A stretch of DNA of 64,000 nt from Myotis daubentonii (lineage: Eukaryota > Chordata > Mammalia > Chiroptera > Vespertilionidae): the NCBI RefSeq assembly GCF_963259705.1, contig NC_081842.1, positions 43,034,803 to 43,098,802 of the forward strand, given 5' to 3'. Shown here one piece after another: positions 54,920-64,000 of the stretch. Position numbers and translations under genes: made by a program. The notes beneath the pieces were generated by a model. The model saw only the letters and a program-made list of their open reading frames with translations. It had not been told where the DNA came from and did not search any database. The stretch's first letter is position 1; the number at the start of each line of letters is the position of its first letter.

Positions 54920-55187
54920 GGCATGCAGGAGGTAACAATCAATGATTCTCTCTCATCAACGTTTCTATCTCTCCCTCTCCTTTCCTCTCTGAAATCAATA
55001 AAAAAATATATTTTTAAAAAGATATAAATTGAAATAAACCCTGTGTGATCTCATCATTCCCTAGCTTGAAAGCCCTCTAATGACTTTTCAAAAGTTTTCA
55101 AGTAAATTTGAAAATCCTTAATAAGATTCTAAAGCCCTGAATAATTCAGTAACTTTCCTTTATTCCCTGTAAGGCTCTACACTTTCT

Positions 55188-55980
55188 TCTAAACAGTTCT
55201 TGAGAGACCTTAAAAGTGTGGTTCTGAACTCTATATCTTCCATTGACAATTTTGTCCTGTTTCTTTGTCTCCGCATTTTGTTATGCTTCCTTGGTGCACC
55301 CCCTAGTGGTCTTTGTTCGCAGTCTTATAGTTAAACCTTGATTGTTGTAGCTAATACCAGGGAGGGTTTGACCTCCAGGCCAAGTGGCTATGAGAATCAG
55401 CTGTGTCAGCAGTGAGAGAACTTCTGTCCTCTAGGGAGGTGCTAATCTAGCCTTTGCCTGAGGCTATCCGGCAAATGCCTCTGTGCAGGGCTTGGGTAGG
55501 GCGGGTCGCACAGGATCAACAGGGTGGGCCGGAGAGAGCAGTTATGGCCGCTCTCAGTCCTGTCCCCAGGGGCTCTGCCTCTCTGAGTCCCAGCACCCGC
55601 TGCAAAGCTCGGAGAGAAAGCTGCACTCGCTCTGACCGAAGCCAGACAGTCCCGCTTCTCCCGTTTGAGTCTGGGTCCCTAAAGACTCGCCTGTATCTGG
55701 AGCTCAGAGTCTGCGACTCCCTCCGGATTGAAAACAACAACCGCGCCCTCCGCCGCCAGCCCGCTCCGCGCACTCCGCACCTCAGAATTTGACTTCAGCA
55801 CTGTGCCTCCTCTGAGTGTCCGTATGCGTTTCTCTTTCCTCCTAGTTGTAGGACTTCCACTCAGCCAGCGTTCCTGTGGTTCTGGGTGATGTCCGTTCCG
55901 TCTTTTAGTTTCACTTTTGAAGTAGTTGTTCAAAGCAGCAAACTCCGGCGTTAACCTATGCCTCCATCTTGGTTCTCCTG
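55188..55980 (-). mobile_element. L1/HAL1 5' end fragment (5' UTR plus ORF1 start), 3'-truncated
   Basis: Read on the minus strand it starts CAGGAGAACCAAGATGGAGG. It aligns with the HAL1 5' UTR at 45217-46340 (shared ACATCACCCAGAACCACAGG) and reaches GCGGAGACAAAGAAACAGG and ATATAGAGTTCA in the ORF1 start region. It has no A-tail. AGGCTCTACACTTTCT at 55172 and AGGCTCCACACTTTCT at 55981 flank it. Confidence 0.78.
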
Positions 55981-55984
55981 AGGC

Positions 55985-56170
55985 TCCACACTTTCTAACT
56001 CATGGTGTCTGCACACACTGTTCCCTCTGCTGGAGACCTTCTCCCTCGTCCCCTGCTTAGCTGATTCTTAGTTCTTCGGCTCTCATTGTTCAGAGCAGCT
56101 ATCTCTGCCCCTTCCCCCAGGATGGTCAAGTTCCCTTATCATAATAATTGCATTGAAAAATGTAGTTTCT
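55985..56170 (+). repeat. L2 fragment
   Basis: CACACTGTTCCCTCTGCTGG and CCTTCTCCCTCGTCCCC resemble L2. Matching sequence at 55020-55187 left of the L1 5' fragment suggests one L2 split by that insertion. Confidence 0.55.
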
Positions 56171-56208
56171 TATAGCTATTATCATAATTACATTTTAAAT
56201 ATCTAAAT

Positions 56209-56424
56209 AGGCCCTAACCGGTTTGGCTCAGTGGATAGAGTGCTGGTCTGCAGACTGAAAGGCCCCAGGTTCGATTCCAGTCAAGGGCATGTACCTTGGT
56301 TGCGGGCACATCCCCAGTAGGAGGTGTGCAGGAGGCAGCTGATCGATGTTTCTCTCTCATCGATGTTTCTGCCTCTCTATCCCTCTCCCTTCCTCTCTGG
56401 AAAAAAATCCATAAAATATATATT
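56209..56424 (+). mobile_element. Ves SINE
   Basis: Plus-strand copy (GGCCCTAACCGGTTTGGCTC head). An exact duplication, TTTTAAATATCTAAAT, lies at 56193-56208 and 56425-56440. Confidence 0.95.
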
Positions 56425-56456
56425 TTTTAAATATCTAAATTAAAAAATGAATAATA

Positions 56457-56670
56457 GCCCTAGCTGATTTGGCTCAGCGGATAGAGCGTCAGCCTGCAGA
56501 CTAAAGGGTCCCAAGTTTGATTCTGGTCAAGGGCACATGCCCGGGTTTCAGGCTCGATCCCTAGTAGGGGGCATGCAGAAGGCAGCCAATCAATGATTCT
56601 CTCTCATCATTGATGTTTCTATCTCTCCCTCTCCCTTCCTCTCTAAAATCAATAAAAATATATTTTTTAA
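56457..56670 (+). mobile_element. Ves SINE
   Basis: Plus-strand copy (GCCCTAGCTGATTTGGCTCA head). AAAAATGAATAATA repeats flank it at 56443-56456 and 56671-56684. Confidence 0.94.
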
Positions 56671-56942
56671 AAAAATGAATAATAAAGATCTAAACAAATG
56701 GAGAAATATATCATATCTGTGGATTAGAACATTCAATATAGTAAAGATGTCAATTCTCCTCAAATTGATATACAGGTTTAGTGCAATTCCTATAAATTTC
56801 CCAGCAAAACATTTTATAGATCTAGACAAGATTATTCTAAAATTCATATGGAAAGGCATAGGAACTGGAATAACTAAACCAATTTTGAAAATAAGAATAA
56901 AGTGGGAGGAGTCAGTCTACACAATTTCAGACTTATATAGTA

Positions 56943-57649
56943 CTAGGGGCCCAGTGCATGAATTTGTGCACCTTGAAAGGAACTGTGGGCCGCAAGGCTG
57001 CAGTGGGCACAGGGGCAGGTCTCAGACCATCCTCTGCACCCCTGCCTGGCCCCTCCCCAGTCCCGTCTACCAGCAGCCCTGCTCCCACCACCACCACTCC
57101 CACACACTGACAGTGCCACCCCCCTTACACCCACTGACAGCACGGAGTGATTGGGGCTGGCGCCAGCAGTGGGTGCAAGCAGCAGCGGCTGCCGGCCCTG
57201 ATCGCCCCTCAGGAGCAGGGGAGGGGGTGGAGAAGCCCTGAGGGGCAATCGGGCCGGCTGCCACTGCTCGCACCTGCTGACAGTGCCAAGCGATGGGGCC
57301 AGTGCCAGGTGCTGGCAGCGGGTGCGAGCGGGGCCGGCGCCAGCAGCAGGTGCAAGTGCCAGGCGGGACCACGGTGGACAGGAACAAAGAATTTTCAGTA
57401 ACCACCAGAGGCTCGCCCCAATGACAGCGACCAGCGCCCTGCCTTGGTCTGGTGCCCCCACTCACCTGCTCCACCATCCCACCACGGCTGACCCACGCCA
57501 TATTCCACGCTCTGCCACCTGCTGCCGACGCCCACCATGTTCCACATGTGCCCCCTGGTGGTCAGTGCATGTCATAGCGACCAGTTGTTCGGTTGTTTGG
57601 TTGTTCTGCCGTTCGGTCTATTTGCATATTAGCCTTTTATTATATAGGA
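56943..57649 (-). mobile_element. Non-autonomous Helitron inside L1 ORF2
   Basis: Reverse orientation: CTAGGGGCCCAGTGCATGAA at the left (its 3' end) and CTTTTATTATATAGGA at the right (its 5' TC end). The L1 reading continues on both sides, so the 707-bp insert sits in older L1. Confidence 0.9.
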
Positions 57650-57756
57650 TGTCTTCAGTAAGCAAGGTTATTTGATACTGGCAGGACAGACATACAAACC
57701 TATGGAACAGAATAGAGAACACAGAAACAGCCTTGTACAGGTACAGGCAACTGGTT

Positions 57757-57970
57757 TTTTAAAAATGTTTGTTTTTAAAAAATATATTTTTTATGTATTT
57801 CAGAGAGGAAGGGAGAGAGAGAGAGAAGAGAAACATCTATGAGAGAGAACCATCAATCTGCTGCCTCCTGCATACCTGGGGATTGAGCCTGAACCCTGGT
57901 ATGTGCCCTGACCAGGAAGCAAACTGGGCATGAAATGATGCTCAACCAACTGAGCCACATCTGCCAGGGC
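57757..57970 (-). mobile_element. Ves SINE in L1 ORF2 remnant
   Basis: Reverse-strand copy (TATTTCAGAGAGGAAGGGAG ... CTGAGCCACATCTGCCAGGGC), flanked by CAACTGG/CAACTGA repeats of the L1 host sequence. Confidence 0.9.
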
Positions 57971-57980
57971 TCAACTGATA

Positions 57981-58427
57981 TTTAAAAAATATATTGATTT
58001 CAGCCGAAACCGGTTTGGCTCAGTGGATAGAGCGTGGGCCTGGGGACTGAAGGGTCCCAGGTTCAATTCCGGTCAAGGGCATGTACCTGGGTTGCGGGCA
58101 CATCCCCAGTAGGAGATGTGCAGGAGGCAGCTGATCGATGTTTCTCTCTCATCATGGATGTTTCTAACTCTCTATCTCTCTCCCTTCCTCTCTGTAAAAA
58201 ATCAATAAAATATATATATAAAAAAATATTGATTTCAGAGAGGAAGGGAGAGGGAGAGAGAGATAGAAACATCAATGATGAGAGAATCATTGATCGGCTG
58301 CCTCCTACATGCCCCCTACTGGGGATCAAGCCCACAACCCAGGCATGTGCCCTTGACCGGAATGGAACCTGGGACCCTTCAGTCTTCAGGCCAATGCTCT
58401 ATCCACTGAGCCAAACTGGCTAGGGCC
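57981..58427 (-). mobile_element. Ves SINE, same L1 site, split by a plus-strand Ves
   Basis: Reverse-strand copy: the tail part is at 57981-58003 and the body at 58239-58427, ending CTGAGCCAAACTGGCTAGGGC. It is flanked by CAACTGATATTT and CAACTGATTTTT. Confidence 0.9.
58004..58225 (+). mobile_element. Ves SINE nested in a reverse Ves SINE
   Basis: Plus-strand copy (CCGAAACCGGTTTGGCTCAG head). An exact duplication, ATATTGATTTCAG, at 57991-58003 and 58226-58238 comes from the tail of the older SINE. Confidence 0.94.
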
Positions 58428-59269
58428 CAACTGATTTTTTACAAAGGTGCAAAAGCAATTCAATGGAGGATGGATAGTCTTTTCAACAAATGGTGCTGGA
58501 GCAATTGGCTATCCATAGAGGAAAATTTTAAAAACCTTGACCCAAACCTCACACCTTATTAAATTTTTTTCAAATGAATCAAAGATTTAAATGTACAACT
58601 TTTAGAAGCTAACATAAGAGAAAATCTTTGGGATCTAGGGCTTAGTGAAGAGTTCTTAAAATGGTACCAAAAGCATGACCCATAAAAGGAAAACACAATA
58701 AACTGAGGTTTTGATGTGTTGGCAAAATGTGGGGGGAAAAAGGAACACTTGTATATTGCTGGTAGGAATGTAAAAATTTTCACCTGGTATGGAAAACCTC
58801 ACTAAGTTAATATAGATTTACCATATCATCTAGCAAATCCACTCCTGGGTATGTACCCAAAAGAATTGAAAATAGATATTCAAGCAAAAACTTTTATACA
58901 AAGATTCATCGCAGTACTGTTCATAATAGCCAAAAGGTGGAAAAAAAACCAATTTTTATAAGCTGATGAGTGAATAAACAAAAGTGATATAGCTATACAA
59001 TGGTAGATTACTTAACCAAAAAAGATAATTAAGTACTGATACATGCTACAACATAGATGAAGCTTAAAAATATTAAGTGAAAGAAGCCAGACACAAAAGT
59101 CCACATATTGTATGATTCCATTTATATGAAATCTGCAAAAATATGGAAGTCTATAGAAATAGAAAGCATATTAATGGTTTCCAGGGATTGAGAGGAGGAG
59201 GGAATGGAGAGTGACTTTTTAATGGATATGGGGTTTCCTTTTGGGGTGATCGAAATGTTCTAGAACTAG

Positions 59270-59483
59270 CCCTAACCAGTCTGGCTCAGTGGATAGAGCG
59301 TCAGTCTGCAGACTCAAGGGTCCCAGGTTCAATTCTGGTCAAGGGCATGTACCTTGGTTGTGGGCACATCCCCAGTAGGGAGTGTGCAGGAGGCAGCTGA
59401 TCAATGTTTCTAACTCTCTATCCTTCTCCCTTCCTCTCTGTAAAAAATCAATAAAATATATTTTTTTAAAAAATTAAAATAAA
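59270..59483 (+). mobile_element. Ves SINE in L1 3' end
   Basis: Plus-strand copy (CCCTAACCAGTCTGGCTCAG head). An exact 17-bp duplication, AAATGTTCTAGAACTAG, lies at 59253-59269 and 59484-59500. Confidence 0.96.
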
Positions 59484-59680
59484 AAATGTTCTAGAACTAG
59501 ACAGTAGTAATGGTTGCATAACATTTTGAATGTACTAATATAATTAATGGTAAAATTTACTTATCTGTATTTTACCACAATAAAAATGGTGAATTCTATT
59601 GTATATAAATTATACCTCAATAAAACTGACATAAAATATTAACTGTGACATTAATGGATGCTAAAACTTGTAGGTAAGAT

Positions 59681-59907
59681 TTTTTTTAAAAATATATTTT
59701 ATTGATTTTCTACAGAGAGGAAGGGAGAGAGATAGAGAGCCAGAAACATCGATGAGAGAGAAACATCGATCAGCCGCCTCCCGCACATCTCCCACTGGGG
59801 ATGTGCCCGCAACCCAAGCACATGCCCCTGACCGGAATCGAACCTGGGACCCCTGAGTCTGAGTCTGCAGGGCGACGCTCCATCCACTGAGCCAAACCGG
59901 TCTCGGC
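59681..59907 (-). mobile_element. Ves SINE with long exact target duplication
   Basis: Reverse-strand copy ending CTGAGCCAAACCGGTCTCGGC. AAAACTTGTAGGTAAGAT lies at 59663-59680 and 59908-59925, extended further by T-runs on both sides. Confidence 0.95.
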
Positions 59908-60426
59908 AAAACTTGTAGGTAAGATTTTTTTTATGAAGATTGGATACTTACATAGACTCAGACTATCTCCCCACAAATGTACTTATTTATTTACAAAAAG
60001 AAAAAATAGCATTACAGTTGAAAAACCTAGAAACCTTACCTGTGATAGTTTATTTCATGTGTCAACTGGGAGTATGCTTTGGGATGAGATTAACATTGAA
60101 GTTGGTGAACTGTGGTTAAGCATGCTGCTCTTCATAATGTGGGTGGGCCTCATCCAATCAGTTGAAGGCCTGAGTAGAATAAAAAGACCAGCCTTTCCAG
60201 CAAGAAGGGATTCTCCAGCAGACTTCCTTCAGATTTCACCTGCACCATTGGCCCTCCTGGGTCTCCAACCTGCTAGCCTGCCGGGGTTCTTGTTCCGGCA
60301 TCTAGAAGGGTTCAGGAAATCTGGAGAAGGCTGTGCGTAGATCAAATAGGAGTCCAGAGACGAAATAATTTTGAAAGGCATTTGGGGGTCAGAGGAGCCT
60401 AGTTTGAAGAAAACTAAGTTCTAAGT

Positions 60427-60649
60427 CAGGGGTGGGCAAACTTTTTGACTCGAGGGCCACAATGGGTTCTTAAACTGGACCGGAGGGCCAGAACAAAAGC
60501 ATGGATGGAGTGTTTGTGTGAACTAATATAAATTCAAAGTAAACATCATTACATAAAAGGGTAAGGTCTTTTTTTATTTTTTTTTTTTTAGTTTTATTCA
60601 TTTCAAACTGGCCGGATCCGGCCAGCGGGCTGTAGTTTGCCCACGGCTG
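60427..60649 (+). mobile_element. Non-autonomous hAT element with perfect duplication
   Basis: Ends CAGGGGTGGGCAAACTTTTT and GTAGTTTGCCCACGGCTG are inverted repeats. An exact 8-bp duplication, TTCTAAGT, lies at 60419-60426 and 60650-60657. No transposase is encoded. Confidence 0.92.
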
Positions 60650-61146
60650 TTCTAAGTTCTCCTCGTCTCAGGGCCCCATGCTTTTTATTAACACAATTTG
60701 TCCTGAGGCGAGGCAGAGATATACACTTCAAAGGGTCAGGGTTTGGTACAGAGTCCATTGTCAGAATAGGGGAATTAGCCTACGGCTGTTCAGGTGTTTG
60801 GCCAGTAGGAGGCAATAACATGTAGATTAAGATGCCCTGTGCTGTCTGGCAGCCAATAATCATCCCTTTTCAGGTTTGGGGAAATGCCCTCAGCCATTCC
60901 CAGCAGGTGACTACATGTGTGACTCAACTCTGTTGAGTCCCCAAGTTCCATCAACCTTTCGATGAAACTCTTGAAATTATGACATGCTAGAATTGGCTTC
61001 CAGCATTAGCCCACACTGCAAATTTGAACTTGCCAGCCTTCGTAATTGGGTGAGCGAATTCCTTATAATCAACACTAATAAAAGAGAAAAATGGTAATTG
61101 GCGTACGAGCTAACCTTTTCATTGGCTAATCAGGGCTATATGCAAA

Positions 61147-61206
61147 TTAACTGCCAACTAAGATTGGCAGTTAACTGCCAACTAAGATTGGCAGTTAACT
61201 GCCAAC
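61147..61206 (+). repeat. 24-bp palindromic unit, two copies plus a partial third
   Basis: Unit TTAACTGCCAACTAAGATTGGCAG at 61147 and 61171, then a diverged third copy. Each holds the inverted pair TTAACTGCCAA/TTGGCAGTTAA. It lies in the Helitron 5' region. Confidence 0.9.
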
Positions 61207-61316
61207 AAGATGGCGGTTAATTTGCATACATAGGCACAATGCAGGGAGGCGAAAGGGAAAGCAGGAAGAAGCCCCCTGCCACTGACAGTGATTGGAAACC
61301 CAGGGGGGAGCTAAGA

Positions 61317-61370
61317 GCTGGGGGGCAGGGCAAAGGTGGCCCTGGAGCCGCCTTTGCCCTGCCCCCCAGC
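61317..61370 (+). other. Strong 24-bp stem-loop inside Helitron (candidate hairpin RNA)
   Basis: Arms 61317-61340 and 61347-61370 are inverted copies over 24 bases, with a single T opposite G (a wobble in RNA) and a 6-base loop CCTGGA. No expression evidence exists in the sequence. Confidence 0.5.
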
Positions 61371-61849
61371 CATGATCGGAGAATCAGGCGCCTTTTCCGC
61401 CCTGGCCAGTGATAGCAGGAAGTAGGGGTGGAGCCAGTGATGGGAGCTGGGCATGGTCGAAGCTGGCAGTCCCAGGAGCTAGGGGTCCCTTGCCTGGGCC
61501 TAAAGCGAAGCCCACGATCGCGGGGCTGCTAAAGCTGCAGGTCCCCGCTTCCCCGGGCCAGACACCTCAGCCAGAGGCGTCAGGCCTGGGCAAGGGGCCG
61601 ATCCTGCGATTGGAGGGTGATGGGGGTCAACGCCTGAGGGCTCCCAGTATGTGAGAGGGGGCAGGCTGGGCTGAGGGACACTCCCCCCGCCCCCACACAC
61701 ACACCCAGTGCACGAATTTCGTGCACCGGGCCCCTAGTAAATAAATAAATGAAAACATAAGTAAGGACATAAACACACACATAGCTAAAGATACATCTCC
61801 TATTGGTTTGCTTCTAATTGGAGAACCCTAACATACCACTTCAATCCAA

Positions 61850-64000
61850 TGATCAAAGTTAACATCACCAGCAATAAACTGACGTGCACATCCTAATGTA
61901 ATATAGTGAGAAGGCTACATTACTTATGTGGTAAAGCTGCCAAAAATTAATATCCCGAATCTAATCATGAGCAAACAACAGATAAACCCAAACAGCGGGA
62001 CATTCTACAAAATAACTGGCCAGAACTCTTCAAACATGCCAGTGTTGAGAAAGACAAAAAGGAACGAGAATTGACTTCTGATCAAAGTGTGAGCCGTTTT
62101 CTCACCAAAGTATCAGCCTTTCAAGACAGAGACTGTCTTTTTAGCTCTGTACTGCCCACCCCCTTCCTTATGCCTGGCACACAGCAGACCAGCCAAGCTC
62201 CATGCCATTCCTTAGCCCTGTCTAGGATACCCTACCCCGGCTGGGACCTAATTCTGGGCCCTCTGGGGCTGAGCTGTCCCTTCCTGTCCTCAACGCCTGC
62301 CATGCTACAGCCCTACCACCAGAGTGCTCCCAGCTGGGCCTTAGAGACCCATTTGCTGTCCCCACAAAGCCCCTCTTCTCCCTTGGCGTCACAGCCTGCA
62401 CTGCCCTGCCCCTTCCTGCAGGATGCTTTATGCCTCTTGCAGAGCTGGAGCTGCTGACCTGTCTCTTCTATGTTTGCCTCAGCTAAGACAGCCTTCCCAG
62501 CAGGATCTCAGGGCTGGTCCAGCTTCCCGGCAAAGCTTGGCCACTACAAGTGTGTTATCTAGTCTCTGACAGGAACGCCATCTTCCCGGGACACTGTCCT
62601 ACATGCAAACTCTGCTCAGGACCAAAGGGGACCTCTTTGGCCATTTCTGTGTGTTTGAGGCCCCCTAATGACTGCTCCCTGCAGCTTCAGCTTGGGCCCA
62701 AGGGCCACATATAACGTTTGGCTCATTTGCAGAAGGGGCAAAGCACAAAACCCGCTTGGGCTCCAGGAGGACTTCCCTGGGCTGGTGCTGCCTGGGGACC
62801 TGGAGCACCTGGATGGCCTCTCCGCCCACTCACCAGCTACTGTTTCTCCCTAAACCTGTAAGAGGGAAGCTCACTCAGCATGAGGCTGAAAGAAAGGAGG
62901 ACAGGTGTCAGTGGAACCAGGGCTCAGGTGGTGTGGAAAGAACGGGTAGCATGCAGCTGGAGCTCGCTGTGGGCTGCGGCATTGTGATGGCGGCTGTTTT
63001 CCGTGTCATCCTCGTGCATTTCCACCCATGAAGTTCCCTGGGGAGAGGCCAAGGGAAGGCCACATGCTAAGTGGTTTGAGCAAGGGAAAGGGTGTGGTTA
63101 AGGGCTCCAGCGCTCAAGGAGACAGGGGATCCCCCTGGGCAGAATGGTGGGGGTGGTGACTGGATAAACTGGGGAGGGATGAAACCTGTCTGGCTTGAAA
63201 GCCCACTCCCCACCTGCTGCCCCCTACTCTCAGCTCTCCTCAAGTTCTCTTTGCAGAATCTGAGTGTGGCCTCTGCAAGAAAGCTTCCAGGGTGACTCTA
63301 ACACAGTCGCCTCCCCAGGACTCCCAGACTCTCTGTCAGGGACTGGGGAGAGCTTTTGCAGCACAACACTTTCAAGTTGCAGGACAAGTCTGCCAATTAT
63401 CAAGGAACCTGTTTACAAGCAGAAATGTTTTTGCCTGTTGCAGTGATGGGGTGGGGGGTCATTGCTGCGGGGGTCGGGGGGGGGGTAGTCTGCCATCACT
63501 AGAAGTTCTGCAGGCTGGAAGGCCTCACTCCCAAGGTGGTGGGTAACTGAAGCACAGGGAGTTAAGTCCTGAGGGGGTGGTCCTGCCCACTCTCCCCACC
63601 CCCGGAAAAAGTGGGGAGATGGCTCTGCAGTGGTGGGAAGGCTGATTGCTTCCTGCTGGTGGGCGGGGGGAGTCGCTGCGGTGATGAGGACCCCTGCTTG
63701 GAGTGAGTGGTCACTGAGGGGGTCAGACAAGCTGAGGATGCCTGCAGGGCAGGGGAAGGTTCTGCAGCGAGGAAGGAGCACTTTGAAAAGGAATGGGGTG
63801 GCTTGCTGGGGCTTGGGGTCCAAGGGTAGCAGGGAGTTGGGGTTCGCTGCAGTGAGGCGGGAGGGTGACTGCAGAGACGGAAAGCCGAGCTCGGGCTGGC
63901 GCGGCGCGGGGCGGGGGCTGATACTGGGAAAGCTGTGGTCGCTGCAGTGTTGGGGGGCGGCAGGCTGAGCAGCTCGGGGGCATCTGCAGGCCGCCTCACT
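61850..64000. other. Distal intergenic stretch; CpG density rises at the window end
   Basis: No exon is recognised. GC and CpG increase from about 63840 (GGCTGGCGCGGCGCGGGGCG), which may be the edge of a CpG island for the next gene. In human the gene after ABCF3 is VWA5B2; no part of its protein is visible here. Confidence 0.45.
62108..62195 (+). repeat. L2 3' fragment
   Basis: AAGACAGAGACTGTCTTTTT, CTGTACTGCCC and TATGCCTGGCACACAGCAG. Confidence 0.6.

Larger units (their letters stand above)
53993..55016 (+). mobile_element. Ves SINE split by an ERV solo LTR
   Basis: The head is at about 53993-54111 and the tail resumes after the LTR at 54920 (GGCATGCAGGAGGTAACAATC). AAAAGATATAA flanks the whole unit near 53981 and 55017. 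The LTR at 54112-54919 is a later insertion. Confidence 0.9.
56671..59640 (+). mobile_element. L1 3' half (ORF2 end and 3' UTR), fragmented by later insertions
   Basis: Pieces 56671-56942, 57650-57756, 58428-59269 and 59501-59640 join in order into the end of L1 ORF2 (translation includes FWKG/FIWKGIGTGITKPIL-like sequence) and a 3' UTR. A minus-strand Helitron and four Ves SINEs interrupt it. Stops and frame breaks are present; not functional. Confidence 0.85.
61069..61737 (+). mobile_element. Non-autonomous Helitron, HeliBat type
   Basis: Starts TCAACACTAATAAAAGAG after an A and ends GTGCACGAATTTCGTGCAC (near-perfect terminal hairpin) plus CGGGCCCCTAG, followed by T. The interior holds tandem 24-bp repeats (61147-61206) and a 24-bp hairpin (61317-61370). 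It interrupts an ancient repeat. Confidence 0.93.
60035..61850 (+). repeat. Ancient mammalian repeat, family not assigned, split by hAT and Helitron
   Basis: Diagnostic-looking runs GTGGGTGGGCCTCATCCAAT and AGTTGAAGGCCTGAGTAGAA near 60140-60180. GAGCGAATTCCTTATAATC lies just left of the Helitron at 61069, and CCTATTGGTTTGCTTCTAAT lies right of it. I recall these as parts of one old repeat but cannot name it. Confidence 0.5.

Noticed and set aside
55454..55792. 112-codon frame at 55.5 kb
   Set aside because: It lies antisense within an L1 5' UTR fragment, which is GC-rich and non-coding.
62071..62457. 128-codon frame at 62 kb
   Set aside because: Begins next to an L2 fragment; Pro/Ser-rich product with no domain.

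Overview
The window is nuclear DNA of a bat, most likely a vesper bat (Vespertilionidae). The evidence is the repeat content: about 25 copies of the tRNA-derived Ves SINE; three non-autonomous Helitrons with HeliBat-type ends; SPIN and other hAT elements; a piggyBac-type MITE; a DD36E Tc1-like element; and an ORF1-only half-L1 (HAL1). No other mammalian group is known to carry this combination. Nothing in the sequence identifies the genus or species.

Layout. Three protein genes, all on the + strand and all with a complete, uninterrupted coding sequence after splicing, fill 1.6-38.6 kb. DVL3 (dishevelled 3, 15 coding exons, 716 codons) runs from 1638 to 15697. AP2M1 (AP-2 clathrin adaptor mu subunit, a non-coding first exon plus coding exons that include a 6-nt microexon, 435 codons) runs from about 19.7 to 29.16 kb. 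ABCF3 (ABC-F ATPase, 21 coding exons, 709 codons) runs from 30723 to 38290. DVL3-AP2M1-ABCF3 is the order found at human 3q27. Each gene starts in a CpG-rich promoter: about 1.05-1.85, 19.6-20.6 and 30.35-31.15 kb.

The gene block carries mostly ancient repeats (MIR, L2, one Tigger). It also holds a few bat-specific insertions: a full-length U1 snRNA retropseudogene in DVL3 intron 1, a SPIN copy downstream of DVL3, and a piggyBac MITE in AP2M1. From 38.6 to 43.4 kb the DNA is non-coding with old repeats. From 43.4 to 61.8 kb it is a dense nested archive of mobile elements: a full-length HAL1 with its target-site duplication, a 3'-truncated L1 5' end, an L1 3' half cut up by a Helitron and SINEs, an ERV2-type solo LTR inside a SINE, and SINEs inside SINEs. 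From 61.8 kb to the end I see no gene, but CpG density rises in the last 150 bases. By synteny that could be the approach to the next gene (VWA5B2 in human).

The three genes serve separate cell functions: Wnt signal relay (DVL3), clathrin cargo selection (AP2M1) and a soluble ABC-F ATPase (ABCF3). They are neighbours by conserved synteny, not an operon. The most useful items for a second look are the AP2M1 microexon, the 24-bp hairpin inside a Helitron at 61317-61370, the Tc1 element with a triplicated 18-bp end, the L1 5' fragment with flanking direct repeats but no A-tail, and the intact HAL1 insertion. I found no evidence of a wholly new biological system.
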